From contig JAJDEI010000054.1 of NCBI GenBank assembly GCA_029259845.1, positions 1-61,860 of the forward strand: DNA of 61,860 nucleotides, read 5' to 3'. Below the pieces are notes generated by a model. The model did no database searches. It saw only the letters and a list, made by a program, of their open reading frames with translations, and was not told the origin of the DNA. Positions 17,307 through 26,537 of the stretch are shown here, piece by piece (the stretch's first letter is position 1; every line of letters begins with the position of its first letter). The position numbers and the translations under genes were made by a program. This DNA comes from Planctomycetaceae bacterium (GTDB lineage Bacteria; Planctomycetota; Planctomycetia; Planctomycetales; Planctomycetaceae).

Positions 17307-17547
17307 TTGCAGGGGTGTACCGTGCGGAACGGCTACCCGATCTCTGCTCGCGCTTGACCGGCGGCATGTGGTTTATCAAGGTTCATGGGGAGGTGTGCTG
17401 ATCTCGCCGGATGGCGGGGACGTGTTTCTCGCCGGGCGATCGCCGCACCTGACAGCCGTGGACGGAGCCCTCGTTCGTCTCGATCACACCCCTTGACGGC
17501 CCCCGCTCTAACACGGCGTTCGCGATCCTCGTAGGAAAGCAGTGCTC

Positions 17548-18048
17548 ATGCGTTTGGGAATCATCAGCGACACGCACGGACATCTTGCCTACGCCACGCA
17601 GGGGGTTGCCGCCCTGGAGGAGGCGGGTGTCGAGGCGGTGCTGCACTGTGGCGACATCGGCATCCCGGCGATTGTCCCGCTGTTTGCCGGATGGCCGACC
17701 CACTTCGTGTTCGGCAACACCGACCACGACGTTGTCGACCTGCGCTTCGCAATTGAGGAGGCCGGGCAGACCTGCCATGACCGCTTTGGTGATATCACCC
17801 TCACCGGCCGCCGCATCGCCCTGCTGCACGGCGACGACACCGGGCGGCTGATGGAGGCGATTTCGTCGCAGGACTACGAACTGGTCTGTTACGGGCACAC
17901 CCACCAGCAGGAGCAGCACCGGCAGGGCCGCACGCTCGTGCTCAATCCGGGTGCCGTCTACCGGGCCAGTCCGCATTCCGTGGCGGTCGTCGGCCTAGAC
18001 GACATGTCGGCCGAATTCATCGTTGTCGATCCGGAAGAGACGGAGTGA
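17548..18048 (+). CDS. YfcE/MJ0936-type metallophosphoesterase
   Basis: 166-aa cytoplasmic calcineurin-like phosphoesterase. All metal ligand motifs are present in order: ISDTHGH, HCGDIG, FGNTDHD, LLHGDD and YGHTHQ, then LNPGAV. Members cleave phosphodiesters; the natural substrate is unknown. AGGAAAG lies eight bases before ATG 17548; a GTG at 17542 is too close to it. The 240 bases upstream hold no convincing gene. Confidence 0.9.
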   Translation: MRLGIISDTHGHLAYATQGVAALEEAGVEAVLHCGDIGIPAIVPLFAGWPTHFVFGNTDHDVVDLRFAIEEAGQTCHDRFGDITLTGRRIALLHGDDTGRLMEAISSQDYELVCYGHTHQQEQHRQGRTLVLNPGAVYRASPHSVAVVGLDDMSAEFIVVDPEETE

Positions 18049-18205
18049 TCGTCGACGATTGACGAGACATCCGGTGTCTCGGCCGCCGGACGACGAACGT
18101 TGGCAGAAGACGCCGGGACTCATCTCGCGGATCCGTCGCGGGATCGGGACGCCGGTGTCTGGCCGCGCGCTCACATCCTGTGGGACTGTCGGTCTGCGGA
18201 GCGTG

Positions 18206-18796
18206 TCAGTCTTCCGGATGGTCGAGCAGAAATTGCAGCCGCTCGCCCAGCTCGGGCAGAAAGCGGCCCGGCCATGTCTCGTCCAACAGGCCAATGTCGA
18301 TCATGTCGATGAGATGCATTTGATCCTTGCGCCGGTACGATGTGAGTTTCATGCGGACGAGGGCTTCGAGGCTCAGGACGCGGATCTCATTCGACGATTC
18401 GGACTCTGCAACGTCGGGCGCAGCGGTCGCGTATTCCTCGCGAACCTTTTCGTCGGCGAACAGGATGTGCACGGCATCGCGGGCTTTGCCGCCGTCGCCG
18501 TCGAGAAACATCTCGATGCCCGCTGCGTGCCGGTGCACGAAACCGGCCGACTCCATCGCCCGCGTGACCGCCGGCAGGTCTTCCCGGCGGATGAGGATGT
18601 CGACATCCCGCGTGTTGCGGACAGCCGCTTCGTCCACCCGCGACACCCAGGCGGCGACGGCATTTCCACCGGCGACCGCATAAGGAACGTTCGCCGCATT
18701 CAGCGCCGCCGTTGCCCGCACAAGCCGTTCGCGTACTTTTTCCACGGCCCTGACCATTCTGTCGAGGGAGATGTCGCCGTAGGAAACACCGGGCAC
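18206..18796 (-). CDS. Nucleotidyltransferase-fold protein
   Basis: 196 aa. The pattern YAVAGGNAVAAWV followed by NTRDVDILI is the GG...DxD active-site core of minimal nucleotidyltransferases (the AbiEii/MNT-like group). Later parts (HILFADEKVREEY, VLSLEALVRMKLTSYRRKDQMHLIDM) fit the C-terminal helical region of this group, with RKDQMHL a conserved feature. Such proteins can be toxin or antitoxin partners, but no HEPN or other partner gene is adjacent here. It is isolated between convergent and divergent neighbours. Substrate unknown. Confidence 0.75.
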   Translation of the reverse strand: MPGVSYGDISLDRMVRAVEKVRERLVRATAALNAANVPYAVAGGNAVAAWVSRVDEAAVRNTRDVDILIRREDLPAVTRAMESAGFVHRHAAGIEMFLDGDGGKARDAVHILFADEKVREEYATAAPDVAESESSNEIRVLSLEALVRMKLTSYRRKDQMHLIDMIDIGLLDETWPGRFLPELGERLQFLLDHPED

Positions 18797-18964
18797 GACT
18801 CACACTCCTGTCCAGGGTTGGACGGTGACTTCTGACCGTCACCCAGCACTAACGGACGCCGGGCAACGATCGAGCTCATCCGCAAGCGGCCCAGATGACA
18901 AACTCGAGACCCGGGAACCGAACAATCCCCGGACTCTTCGGGAACAACCAGTAGACCAACCGGC

Positions 18965-19828
18965 TCACTCAGCATCAAGTGCGATCCACGCGTCGCACAG
19001 TCCTTGCAGGAGGTCGGAGGCGATCAGGCCGCGGCGGCTCACTCGCGCGGCGGCGAGATCGCCGGACAGTCCGTGGATATGCGCGCCGAGCTGCGCGGCG
19101 GCGAACGGTTCCATCCCCTGAGCGAGCAGCGCTGCGATCAGCCCGGTGAGCACGTCGCCGGTGCCCCCAGTCGCCATGCCGCTGTTTCCCGTCGAATTGA
19201 TGGCGATCCGGTCTCCATCGGTGATGACAGTCGCCGGGCCTTTCAGCACCAACACGACGCCCTCCGTTGCGGCGAAATCGATGGCAGCTTGCTCGCGCGC
19301 AGCAGGATCAGGACTGACTCGATCGTCGGTCAGCCGCGCGAACTCGCCCGGATGGGGGGTGAGGATCCGCGGACCGGCATGCTGAGATAAACGGGCCGGG
19401 GAGCGAGCCAGCAAGTTGAGCGCATCGGCGTCAACGACCAGGGGCAGGGGAACCGATGCGTACAGCTCCGCGACGAGGGACTTCAACTCGCCGGACTGTC
19501 CCAATCCGGGACCGAGGGCGGCCGCCTGCATGGGCTCCAGACGCACGATGATCTCACGGAGGGCGGATGCGGCGATCCGGCCGGCGGCGTCCTCCGGCAA
19601 GGGTACGGTGAGGTAAGACGGCTCACACCCGGCGATGATCGGGATGATTCCTTCCGGCGCTGCGACGTACACAAGCCCCGCCCCGCCCCGCAGCGCTGCA
19701 GTCCCGGCGAGGACCGACGCCCCGCTCATCCCGCGGCTGCCGGCAACAATCAGCACCCGACCGAACGTCCCTTTGTGGGCATCGTCGGGCCGATCCGGCA
19801 ACGGAGGAAGTGCGGTGATCCGTTGCAT
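18965..19828 (-). CDS. nnrD: ADP-dependent NAD(P)H-hydrate dehydratase
   Basis: 287 aa, ribokinase-like fold. It converts the damaged S-form of NADHX/NADPHX back to NAD(P)H at the expense of ADP. Motifs: GTFGRVLIVAGSRGMSGA at the N terminus, AAALGPGLGQSGE, VVDADALNLL, ILTPHPGEFARL and the catalytic STGNSGMATGGTGDVLTG. The length matches the stand-alone dehydratase; the epimerase half (NnrE) is not fused and not in the window. ATG 19828 is three bases from the larB stop, so translation is probably coupled. Confidence 0.92.
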   Translation of the reverse strand: MQRITALPPLPDRPDDAHKGTFGRVLIVAGSRGMSGASVLAGTAALRGGAGLVYVAAPEGIIPIIAGCEPSYLTVPLPEDAAGRIAASALREIIVRLEPMQAAALGPGLGQSGELKSLVAELYASVPLPLVVDADALNLLARSPARLSQHAGPRILTPHPGEFARLTDDRVSPDPAAREQAAIDFAATEGVVLVLKGPATVITDGDRIAINSTGNSGMATGGTGDVLTGLIAALLAQGMEPFAAAQLGAHIHGLSGDLAAARVSRRGLIASDLLQGLCDAWIALDAE

Positions 19829-19830
19829 CG

Positions 19831-20547
19831 TCAGTCGGCCTCCTGCACCCGGCGGCGGGCGATCATCCCGGCCACATAACCGGCCTTGAAACCGGCGTCG
19901 ATGTTGACCACCGCGACATTGGCCGCGCAACTGTTGAGCATGCCCAGCAGGGCCGACAGTCCGCCCAGCGACGCCCCGTATCCCACGCTGGTCGGCACGG
20001 CGATCACCGGGCAGTCCACCCAGCCGCCGATGACCGACGGCAGCGCCCCCTCCATCCCCGCGACAACGACAAGGGCATCGGCCCCTTCGAGCCGGGGCAA
20101 TTGTTCGAGCAATCGTTTGGGACCGGCAACGCCGATATCGACGATCAACTCGCACCCGCAGTGCATCCAGCGCAGCGTCTCCAGCGCCTCTTCGGCAACC
20201 GGAAGGTCCGACGTCCCGGCCGTCACAACCGGCACCCGGCCTGTCGGCTCCTGCGGATTTGAGATCCTCACGGTCCGGGCATCCGCATTCGATATCGCGT
20301 GCGGGAAGTTGGCGAGCAGCCGATCGGCCTGTTCGGGCGAAACCCGCGTCGCCAGACACTCCTGGCCGGAGTCGGTCAACCTTGCGAAAATGTCGACGAC
20401 GGTTTGCGTCGGCTTGCCTTCCGCAAAGATGACCTCCGGGAACCCGCAACGGCGCTGCCGGTCCACGTCGAGCTGCACGCCGTCGATCGACACGGTCGCC
20501 TCACGGTCGGACCTCGCTGGTGGCGGTGGGGAGTCAGGATGGCTCAT
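19831..20547 (-). CDS. larB: Nickel-pincer cofactor biosynthesis protein LarB
   Basis: 238 aa. LarB carboxylates C5 of the pyridinium ring of nicotinic acid adenine dinucleotide and hydrolyses the phosphoanhydride, the first step to the nickel-pincer nucleotide of lactate racemase and related enzymes. The C-terminal PurE-like domain is clear: [28 protein letters not shown], and [15 protein letters not shown] with a cysteine near residue 207. The N-terminal part has [16 protein letters not shown] 20547 is the start closest to family length; the frame continues upstream with unlike residues. larC and larE are not in the window. Confidence 0.92.
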   Translation of the reverse strand: MSHPDSPPPPARSDREATVSIDGVQLDVDRQRRCGFPEVIFAEGKPTQTVVDIFARLTDSGQECLATRVSPEQADRLLANFPHAISNADARTVRISNPQEPTGRVPVVTAGTSDLPVAEEALETLRWMHCGCELIVDIGVAGPKRLLEQLPRLEGADALVVVAGMEGALPSVIGGWVDCPVIAVPTSVGYGASLGGLSALLGMLNSCAANVAVVNIDAGFKAGYVAGMIARRRVQEAD

Positions 20548-20738
20548 CGGGCGTCGCTTGAAAAGAAGAGACCGCGGATGCCGCGGATCAGGCGGATTGA
20601 TGGTTCGGTGCCAGCATCTGTTTAGCAGGGCGAACGTCTCCGGATCAACTCCCCGGCCCGGCAATGAGTCATTGCTGTCCGATACTTTGGCCAACCGAAG
20701 CAAAAGGACCACGGACACGACGGGAATGGAAAGGATCA

Positions 20739-20804
20739 ACCGCAGAGAACGCGGAGGAAAGCTGTACCATCGAGACTCTCTGCGATCCTCCGCGTTCTCC
20801 GTGG
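20739..20804. repeat. Inverted repeat of CGCAGAG/GCGGAGG units
   Basis: ACCGCAGAGAACGCGGAGG on the left pairs with CCTCCGCGTTCTCCGTGG on the right across about 30 bases, which themselves contain ACTCTCTGCG. It is related to the structure at 13298-13375. Confidence 0.75.
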
Positions 20805-20909
20805 GATTTCATCTGATGTCTTGGCGAGCGCGTGCTGCCCTTTGTGTTGGTGGTTGCCGGCTTCGGATAGGCAACGTTCTGTGGATGTTCGAGTTGTGAT
20901 CCATCCGCA

Positions 20910-21141
20910 CTACAAAGGCTCCAAGGTTTTGTTTCTTGGGCAAATCTCTGACGTCCGCGGAGAACCACGGAAGAAACGGAAGGGACGGAAACGAGGACGG
21001 TCTGCTGGTCAGAGCCGTTGCCGCATCGGCGATGAGAGGACCGAGCAATTCGTCGTATTCGCCCCATTCGCGGTTCCCTGTTTTCAACCGCGAATCAGGC
21101 GAATGCGACGAATGAAATCCCACATCAACGCAACCGATGCC
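20910..21141 (+). repeat. Dispersed intergenic repeat, copy 2 (~232 bp)
   Basis: Aligns end to end with 736-967 in the same orientation with scattered substitutions; the best block is TTCGCGGTTCCCTGTTTTCA and the following bases. Intergenic, non-coding. Confidence 0.8.
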
Positions 21142-21299
21142 GCCTTCCTTCCGTGACTCCCGTGTGTTCCGTGGTTCCTGTTCTTTGGTTTTTGGTTGCG
21201 GCCCTGCCGCGCTGGGATGATCCGCTTCATCCGCGCAAATCCGCGGTCCCTTGCTTTGTCGAAAACCTGGTCAATGCCTGTTTGGCGGTTTCATCCTCA

Positions 21300-23276
21300 T
21301 CAGATGCGATCGAGGGCGTCCACCCAGCGGGCGATTGGACCGATGACGTCTGCCGACGGATATTCGTGGCCGAGATCGGGGACGGAGGTCACCGATACGG
21401 GAAACTTCAACTCGCGCAGCGCCTCGGCCGTCTTCTCGACCGCTTCGAGAGCCGGGTCTTTGTCGCCGCACGTGAAGTGGAATTGCAAAGGGAACTCGGG
21501 ATGATTCTCCGGCGGCGGCGACCGCAGGGCCGCTCCGACGAGGGACACCCCGCGGAACATGTCCCGCTTCTCGAAGGCGACGGCGGCTGCCATCCGGGCG
21601 GCGTCACCAAACGCATGCACGGCGATCCGCAGCGGATCGATGGTGTACTGGTCCTTAATGTGCCCGACGAGATCGGTCACAAAGTCGGCATCGTCCGGTC
21701 TCCAGCCGCTCGGCTGCGACGTCTTGGGGCCGACGAGCACGATTCCCCGCCGATCGCAGGCGGCTTGCCATGCCTTGAGCACATCGGCCTCCATCGTATC
21801 GCCCGCGGGATGTAGCCAGACAGCAAGGCCGTACGAAAAGTCCGGGTTGTAATCTGCCGGCACATACGCCCAGTAGGACCGCTCGTCGTCCCCGTCCAGC
21901 GTGCCGACCCAGCGCCCTGTTTTCGGTGAATCGTCCCCGTCGGCCGGCTGGCAGGCAGGACGGGAGTCGCTGGGAAAATCGTCCAGGACCTCGGCTGTCA
22001 TCCCGCCCAGAGTGACCGGCAGCGTGAGTGGCTCGCCGCTTCGCAGCAGTGTGAGGTCAGCAGAGTCACCGGGCCGCAGATGTCCGATTTTCTCCCGGAG
22101 TTCCCCGGCAGCAGCGACCGGCTCTCCCCCCAGGGCGGTGATGATATCTCGCCGCTCGATGCCGGCCTGTGCGGCGGGCGAATTGGGGAGCACGAAGCGC
22201 ACTTCCACTCCGCCGCTCGCGGGCTCCGCCAGGGAGAGCCGTTTCGGGAGAATCCCCAGCAGGGGGGCCTCGTAGGCTTCGAGGGTTGCCGCCAATGTCA
22301 GTTGAGTGGCCGATTCAACGTCGTCCCGGACGAATGCAAGCGCAACCGCGTCGCCGGCATATTTGCGTCCCAGGATGTGACGCACATGGGGCACACGGGT
22401 GACCGGCTTGCCGTCGACCTGCGTGATGCGGTCGCCCGGTCGCAGGCCCGCCTCGAATGCGGGGGATCCCGGACGGACCCGGTCAATGACCGGTTCGCCA
22501 GCGGTGGGTCCCAGGTCTTTGAAAGCGACGCCCATCCGGCCCAGCTTGAGATCTTCGCCCGGTTGCAGCCGACCGAGCACGGCATAGATGTCTTCCATGG
22601 GGATCGCAAAGCCGATCCCCGAATCGTACCACTGGATGCCGGCGGTCTCGTCACTTTTTTGCGGGTCGAGCGGGACAAGCACGCCCATCGCGCGACCGCG
22701 CACATCAACCAGCGGCCCGCCATAGTTTGTGGGCGACGTTTTCGCATCCGTCTGAATCGCGCGGCCCCAAATGCGACCCACCGCGCTGACGATCCCGACG
22801 GAGATGTTGGGGAACGGCTGCTCGAACGTGCGACCAAGGGCGATCGCCCATTGACCCACGCGAATCTCTTCCCGCGGGGCCGCTACCATCGGCGCGAGAC
22901 CGGACGCATCGATCTTCAGCAGCGTCAGCATGCGGGCCTCGTCGCTTGCAGTCACAACCGCCGGATAGCGATGGCCATCGGGAGTCGTCACCACGATGGA
23001 GGCGGGTTTGCTGGCGAAGTTGAAACTGCTGGTGATGATCCAGCCCTCCTCCCCGACGACAACGCCGGTCGTCGGACCGGTCGGCGTGAGCAGCCCCCCC
23101 ACGAAGTCGAGGCCGCCGACCGTCTCGATCCTCACGATCGACGGCTCGGCCAGTGCCGCTGCCTCCCGAAACGCCTGCTCCTCCAACGCTTCCAGCCGTT
23201 CGTCCCCCAAGAGCGGGGACACGGACACAAACAGCAAGCCAAGCAACAGACCAGCAAATCGTCCACTGCGACTCAT
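21300..23276 (-). CDS. Secreted PDZ protein: trypsin-like pseudoprotease fused to hydrolase-like domain
   Basis: 658 aa with a signal peptide (about residues 1-24). Residues 40-210 have the HtrA/DegP-type fold, but all three catalytic positions are changed: the His site reads TSSFNF (Phe85), the Asp site ARMLTLLKI (Met116), and the Ser site SPTNYGGPL (Tyr185 in place of the Ser of GNSGGPL). Two PDZ domains follow (about 250-420). The C-terminal ~190 residues resemble an esterase-type alpha/beta hydrolase (SYWAYVPADY, VWLHPAGD); at the nucleophile elbow the sequence is VHAFGDAARMA, so Ser is absent (Gly557), while CGDKD and LGHEY remain. Probably a periplasmic binding or scaffold protein. GAGGTGA precedes the ATG. 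Last gene of a group with two related proteins. Confidence 0.8.
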   Translation of the reverse strand: MSRSGRFAGLLLGLLFVSVSPLLGDERLEALEEQAFREAAALAEPSIVRIETVGGLDFVGGLLTPTGPTTGVVVGEEGWIITSSFNFASKPASIVVTTPDGHRYPAVVTASDEARMLTLLKIDASGLAPMVAAPREEIRVGQWAIALGRTFEQPFPNISVGIVSAVGRIWGRAIQTDAKTSPTNYGGPLVDVRGRAMGVLVPLDPQKSDETAGIQWYDSGIGFAIPMEDIYAVLGRLQPGEDLKLGRMGVAFKDLGPTAGEPVIDRVRPGSPAFEAGLRPGDRITQVDGKPVTRVPHVRHILGRKYAGDAVALAFVRDDVESATQLTLAATLEAYEAPLLGILPKRLSLAEPASGGVEVRFVLPNSPAAQAGIERRDIITALGGEPVAAAGELREKIGHLRPGDSADLTLLRSGEPLTLPVTLGGMTAEVLDDFPSDSRPACQPADGDDSPKTGRWVGTLDGDDERSYWAYVPADYNPDFSYGLAVWLHPAGDTMEADVLKAWQAACDRRGIVLVGPKTSQPSGWRPDDADFVTDLVGHIKDQYTIDPLRIAVHAFGDAARMAAAVAFEKRDMFRGVSLVGAALRSPPPENHPEFPLQFHFTCGDKDPALEAVEKTAEALRELKFPVSVTSVPDLGHEYPSADVIGPIARWVDALDRI

Positions 23277-23320
23277 CCAATCACCTCGGTTTGAAGTCAT
23301 GCTCTCCATCTTGCCAGAAA

Positions 23321-23480
23321 CAACCACGGAAAAGACGGAAGGCACGGAAGGGTCCTTTTCGTTGTGGTCGCGGAAGGATCGCCGACCTGTCAAACGGGGG
23401 ACAGGGACATTCGCCCCATTCGCATGATTTGCGGTTGTCAGCTTTTTCAACCACGAATCTTGCGAATGAAACGAATCAAT
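23321..23480 (+). repeat. Partial, diverged copy 3 of the dispersed repeat
   Basis: Shares AACCACGGAAAAGACGGAAG-like, TTCGCCCCATTCGC and TTTCAACCACGAATC..GCGAATGAAACGAAT blocks with 736-967 and 20910-21141, with an internal rearrangement. Lower similarity than between the other two. Confidence 0.5.
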
Positions 23481-23523
23481 CCGTTCTCAAGCGGCAAGTG
23501 CTTTGACAGGCATCGATTCGGAA

Positions 23524-23575
23524 GTTGGAGTTCAAGCTTCGGCTTGTTTTCGCAGCCTAGAGGCTGAACTCCAAC
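23524..23575 (+). repeat. 52-bp palindromic element, copy 2
   Basis: GTTGGAGTTCA...TGAACTCCAAC outer arms with inner hairpins AAGCTTCGGCTT and CAGCCTAGAGGCTG. Same family as 2927-2977 (opposite orientation) and 40891-40942 (same orientation). Confidence 0.85.
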
Positions 23576-23727
23576 CCACAGTTCAGGATTGGACAGGGAA
23601 CCAAGGTGGTGATCCCACAAACTCCGTGCCTTCCGTCTTTTGCGTGGTTCTCATCTTCGCTTGTTTGCCTCCGCGTCGGCAGCACAGCGTCAGGGTTTCT
23701 CTCAGTTTCGTGTCGACACCGTCGCGG

Positions 23728-24756
23728 TCACCGATCGGGAATCTCCCTTGGGGCCGTCAGGGTGACGGTGACCAGCGCTCCGCCGCGCCTGACGACCAGC
23801 CGGAGGTCGTCGGTCGGTTCCAACCGTCCCAGTTCGGCGTCGAGCTTCTTGCAGGAGGGGACGAGCCGGTCGTTGGCGAAGACAACCAGGTCGTCCGGCA
23901 GCAGCCCGACCGACTCAGCCGGGGAGCCTCGCAGCACGGCATCGATGTAGGCGGGGGTTCGCTGCACAACGTCCGGCACGAGCACGATTCCGAAATCAGC
24001 CGCTGTGAAATTCCGGGGCCGCTCGAAGGATTCGTCGTCCCGGTGGCGCGAGAAGTCGCCGGTCCGGATTTGTTGGATGGTTGTCGTCAGTTCGGTCAGC
24101 GGGACGGCGTAGTTGATCCACGTGTTGCTTTCGGAATTGCGAAGCTGACGTCCGATCATGCCGAGCAACCGGCCGTCCCAAGTGGTGAGCACGCCGCCGG
24201 CCGCTCCGGAATTGTTCGTGACCGCGTCGACAACATACACCGGTCCGTCGTAAGCAACGTCGTACCGTCCGCGACGGGCGGACAGCGTTCCGGTCGCGGC
24301 GATGACACCGTGGACAACGGAGACCGGCTCGTCGCCGACCGCGACCTGGAAGACGTTGCTGAAGGCGAGGACTCGCGTGCCGGGACCAGCTTCGGCAACC
24401 TCGCTGAGATCGAAGAACGGCAGACGCTCGGCATCAATCTTCAGCACGGCCAGTTCGAGCGTCGGCTCAGCTCCCAGCAATTCGGCATCGAAACGCCGGC
24501 CGTCGTCGAGCACGACGGACAACTGATCCGTGTCGAGAACATGGCTCCACACGGTCACAATGTGCCCCTCCGGCGAGACCAGAAATCCGCTGCCGTACGA
24601 TTCGAGGTTTTTCAACCCGCCGGCACCGAAAATTTTCACGACGCGTGGCAGGACGCTCTCAATCGTCTCCTGCGAACTTTGCGCGAACGTCGATGCCGCC
24701 CCGCCGAGAACACAGGCGAGCGCTGCCGGCAGCAGATATCGATGAGCCCAGAACAC
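23728..24756 (-). CDS. Secreted trypsin-like/PDZ protein lacking the catalytic Ser
   Basis: 342 aa with a signal peptide ending near FAQ (residue 26). The S1C protease-like domain spans about 35-240 and one PDZ domain about 255-335. The His site is kept (IVTVWSHV, His72, with one extra residue), the Asp position is Glu101 (LELAVLKI) and the Ser position is Ala186 in NSGAAGGVL, where active relatives have PGNSGGPL. It should therefore not be a protease; a peptide-binding or regulatory role is inferred. The GTG start has AGGAGT a few bases upstream and is only five bases after the stop of the intact protease gene, so the two are translationally linked. Confidence 0.82.
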   Translation of the reverse strand: MFWAHRYLLPAALACVLGGAASTFAQSSQETIESVLPRVVKIFGAGGLKNLESYGSGFLVSPEGHIVTVWSHVLDTDQLSVVLDDGRRFDAELLGAEPTLELAVLKIDAERLPFFDLSEVAEAGPGTRVLAFSNVFQVAVGDEPVSVVHGVIAATGTLSARRGRYDVAYDGPVYVVDAVTNNSGAAGGVLTTWDGRLLGMIGRQLRNSESNTWINYAVPLTELTTTIQQIRTGDFSRHRDDESFERPRNFTAADFGIVLVPDVVQRTPAYIDAVLRGSPAESVGLLPDDLVVFANDRLVPSCKKLDAELGRLEPTDDLRLVVRRGGALVTVTLTAPREIPDR

Positions 24757-24761
24757 GATCG

Positions 24762-26537
24762 TTACTCCTGCGGGGCACCAAACTGCAACTGTTGGATGTC
24801 ATAAACGGCAACGTCTTCGGTCGCATGCCGCACGGTGAACCGGCCGGGAAACAGACGTCCGTCGAACTCGCGCCATTCGTCGATGCGAATCTCACAGGGA
24901 TCGGCATCCGGCTCGATCTCGGTGTCAACCCCCAGCAACGCGTTATCCGCCTTGCGGAAGTACCAGCGGCTCGTCGTGGAGCCACGGGTCGCGATCAAAA
25001 CGTCGACACGCTCGCCGTCGCCATCGAGCGGCTCGCTGCCCAGATAGGAGAACTCCGTAAAACGCTCTTCGGGCGCGATCAACATTTGCCGCAGATGATG
25101 CATGGCGGCGAGCAGCCCCCCCGTGCCAGGCGGAGCGTCGGCGAATGGTTCGTCCAAATCCTGAAAGAATGGCTGCCCGGCTTGTGTGAGGGCGACCGCC
25201 TTGTCGTTCATTTGAAGGGCGACCGCGTCTCCCGACAGCGTGCTGCCGGTGATCTTCCACGGGCCTGCGGGGAATTCTCCCAGCCGTGTGATTCCGTCGA
25301 TCACCCGGTCGCGATGGAGCTTGTTGAAGCGATAATTGGCGAACCCTTCGCGCTGTTCGTACAAGTCGGCGAACTCTTCGGGGATCTCCGGCGGCTTGGC
25401 ATGCGGAATGAGCGGGCCGTGTTCCGGAAGCGGCCCCCCAGGACGACGCGGGGGTCCATCGGGCGGTTGGGGCTCACCGGGCGGTTGCTGCGGTTGCATG
25501 GCGTTCTTGGTCGACAGGAGCTCCGTCCGGCGATGCAGGGCGCGCAGCCGGACCATGATCTCGTGCTTCTCGCCCTCCCGTCGATAGACCAGCGGACGCA
25601 TCCATCCCTTGGGGTAGATGCCGAGGATGTTCTTGAACTGATTGACGCTGCGAATCGGCCGACCGGCGAAGGAGACAAGCTCATCGCCGGACCGCACCCC
25701 CCGCCGATACGCCTCGGACTGCTCCAGAATCCCGTCAATGACGACCGAACCGTCGGACAAGCTCTGCACGGTGGCACCCAGCGTGGCGTGATCGACAATG
25801 CGGCCACTTTGCAGATGGTCGAGGAAATTCATGATCTGATTGATCGAGATGGCGTACCCCGCGCCGATGTTGACGCGGCCACGCTTTTCAAACGACGCAC
25901 GCCCATTGATCCCCACGAGTTCGCCGTCGGCATTGAAGAGCGGACCGCCCGAGTTGCCGGGGTTGATGGAGGCATCGACCTGAATGCAGTCGGTGTATTC
26001 GAGGATCGTGCCGGCGGGAAACTGGTAACGGTGGACACCGCTGACGATGCCATAGGTGACGGTGGGCGTGAAATCGGTCGCCAGCAGAAACGGGTTGCCG
26101 ACGACATAGACCCAATTCCCGATGCGGAGCGCATCGCTGTCACCGATTTGGGCGACCGGGAAGTCGTCCCGCCCGAGGAGTTGAATGATGGCGACATCAC
26201 CGGTCGGATCGACCCCGATGATGACCGCATCGTAGACATTGCCGTCGTTGAGACCGCATTTCATGAACGGCCCCAGTCCGCCGACGACATGGAAATTGGT
26301 GACCGCAAGCCCATCCTTCCGGATGAGCACGCCCGACCCGCCACCGGTCCCTTTGGCATCGAAGATCGCCACGGTGGGCGCTGAGATGCGCTCGATGACC
26401 GAGACTCGCTCTTGTTCGGCTTCGAGGACAAGCGGGTCGGCCGCCGCGCAGCGGCCAGCAGTGCCGACGGCGAGGCACGCGGCGGCGCAGGCAGCAATGA
26501 GGACATTTCGGATAGAGGATTGTGTCAAAATCTTCAC
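24762..26537 (-). CDS. Secreted trypsin-like serine protease with PDZ and C-terminal domain
   Basis: 591 aa. Signal peptide (to about residue 33), then a complete HtrA-type catalytic domain: TNFHVVGG (His83), PTGDVAII (Asp114) and NPGNSGGPL (Ser196). A PDZ domain follows (about 265-335), then a Pro-rich linker (PQQPPGEPQPP) and a C-terminal domain of ~210 residues that is beta-rich and not recognised. HtrA-like enzymes degrade or act on unfolded envelope proteins. The GTG start overlaps the stop of the NPCBM gene by four bases (GTGA), and the inactive homologue follows after five bases, so all three are one operon. It is the only member of the three in this region with a full triad. Confidence 0.85.
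   Translation of the reverse strand: MKILTQSSIRNVLIAACAAACLAVGTAGRCAAADPLVLEAEQERVSVIERISAPTVAIFDAKGTGGGSGVLIRKDGLAVTNFHVVGGLGPFMKCGLNDGNVYDAVIIGVDPTGDVAIIQLLGRDDFPVAQIGDSDALRIGNWVYVVGNPFLLATDFTPTVTYGIVSGVHRYQFPAGTILEYTDCIQVDASINPGNSGGPLFNADGELVGINGRASFEKRGRVNIGAGYAISINQIMNFLDHLQSGRIVDHATLGATVQSLSDGSVVIDGILEQSEAYRRGVRSGDELVSFAGRPIRSVNQFKNILGIYPKGWMRPLVYRREGEKHEIMVRLRALHRRTELLSTKNAMQPQQPPGEPQPPDGPPRRPGGPLPEHGPLIPHAKPPEIPEEFADLYEQREGFANYRFNKLHRDRVIDGITRLGEFPAGPWKITGSTLSGDAVALQMNDKAVALTQAGQPFFQDLDEPFADAPPGTGGLLAAMHHLRQMLIAPEERFTEFSYLGSEPLDGDGERVDVLIATRGSTTSRWYFRKADNALLGVDTEIEPDADPCEIRIDEWREFDGRLFPGRFTVRHATEDVAVYDIQQLQFGAPQE

Larger units (their letters stand above)
20548..21299. other. Repeat-rich intergenic stretch
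   Basis: About 750 bases without a gene. It holds a GCGGAGG-type inverted repeat (20739-20804), the second full copy of the ~232-bp dispersed repeat (20910-21141), and a remnant resembling ATCCGCGCAAATCCGCGG near 21229. The promoter of larB-nnrD must lie in its left part. Confidence 0.6.
23277..23727. other. Gap between two PDZ-protein genes
   Basis: About 450 bases with no gene. It contains a poor copy of the dispersed repeat (23321-23480) and the second palindromic element (23524-23575). Whether the downstream pseudoprotease gene is on the same transcript as the upstream ones is unclear because of these insertions. Confidence 0.5.

Noticed and set aside
17307-17547. Possible small gene between the DUF423 and phosphoesterase genes
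   Set aside because: Short frames exist (for example ending at 17496) but none has a ribosome site, length or composition that supports it.
18023-18835. 270-codon plus-strand frame opposite the nucleotidyltransferase gene
   Set aside because: The minus-strand frame has the GG...DxD motif; the plus frame has none.
22080-26384. Long plus-strand frames opposite the PDZ proteins (404 and 579 codons)
   Set aside because: Both are antisense shadows of well-supported protease-like genes and have no start signal or motif.
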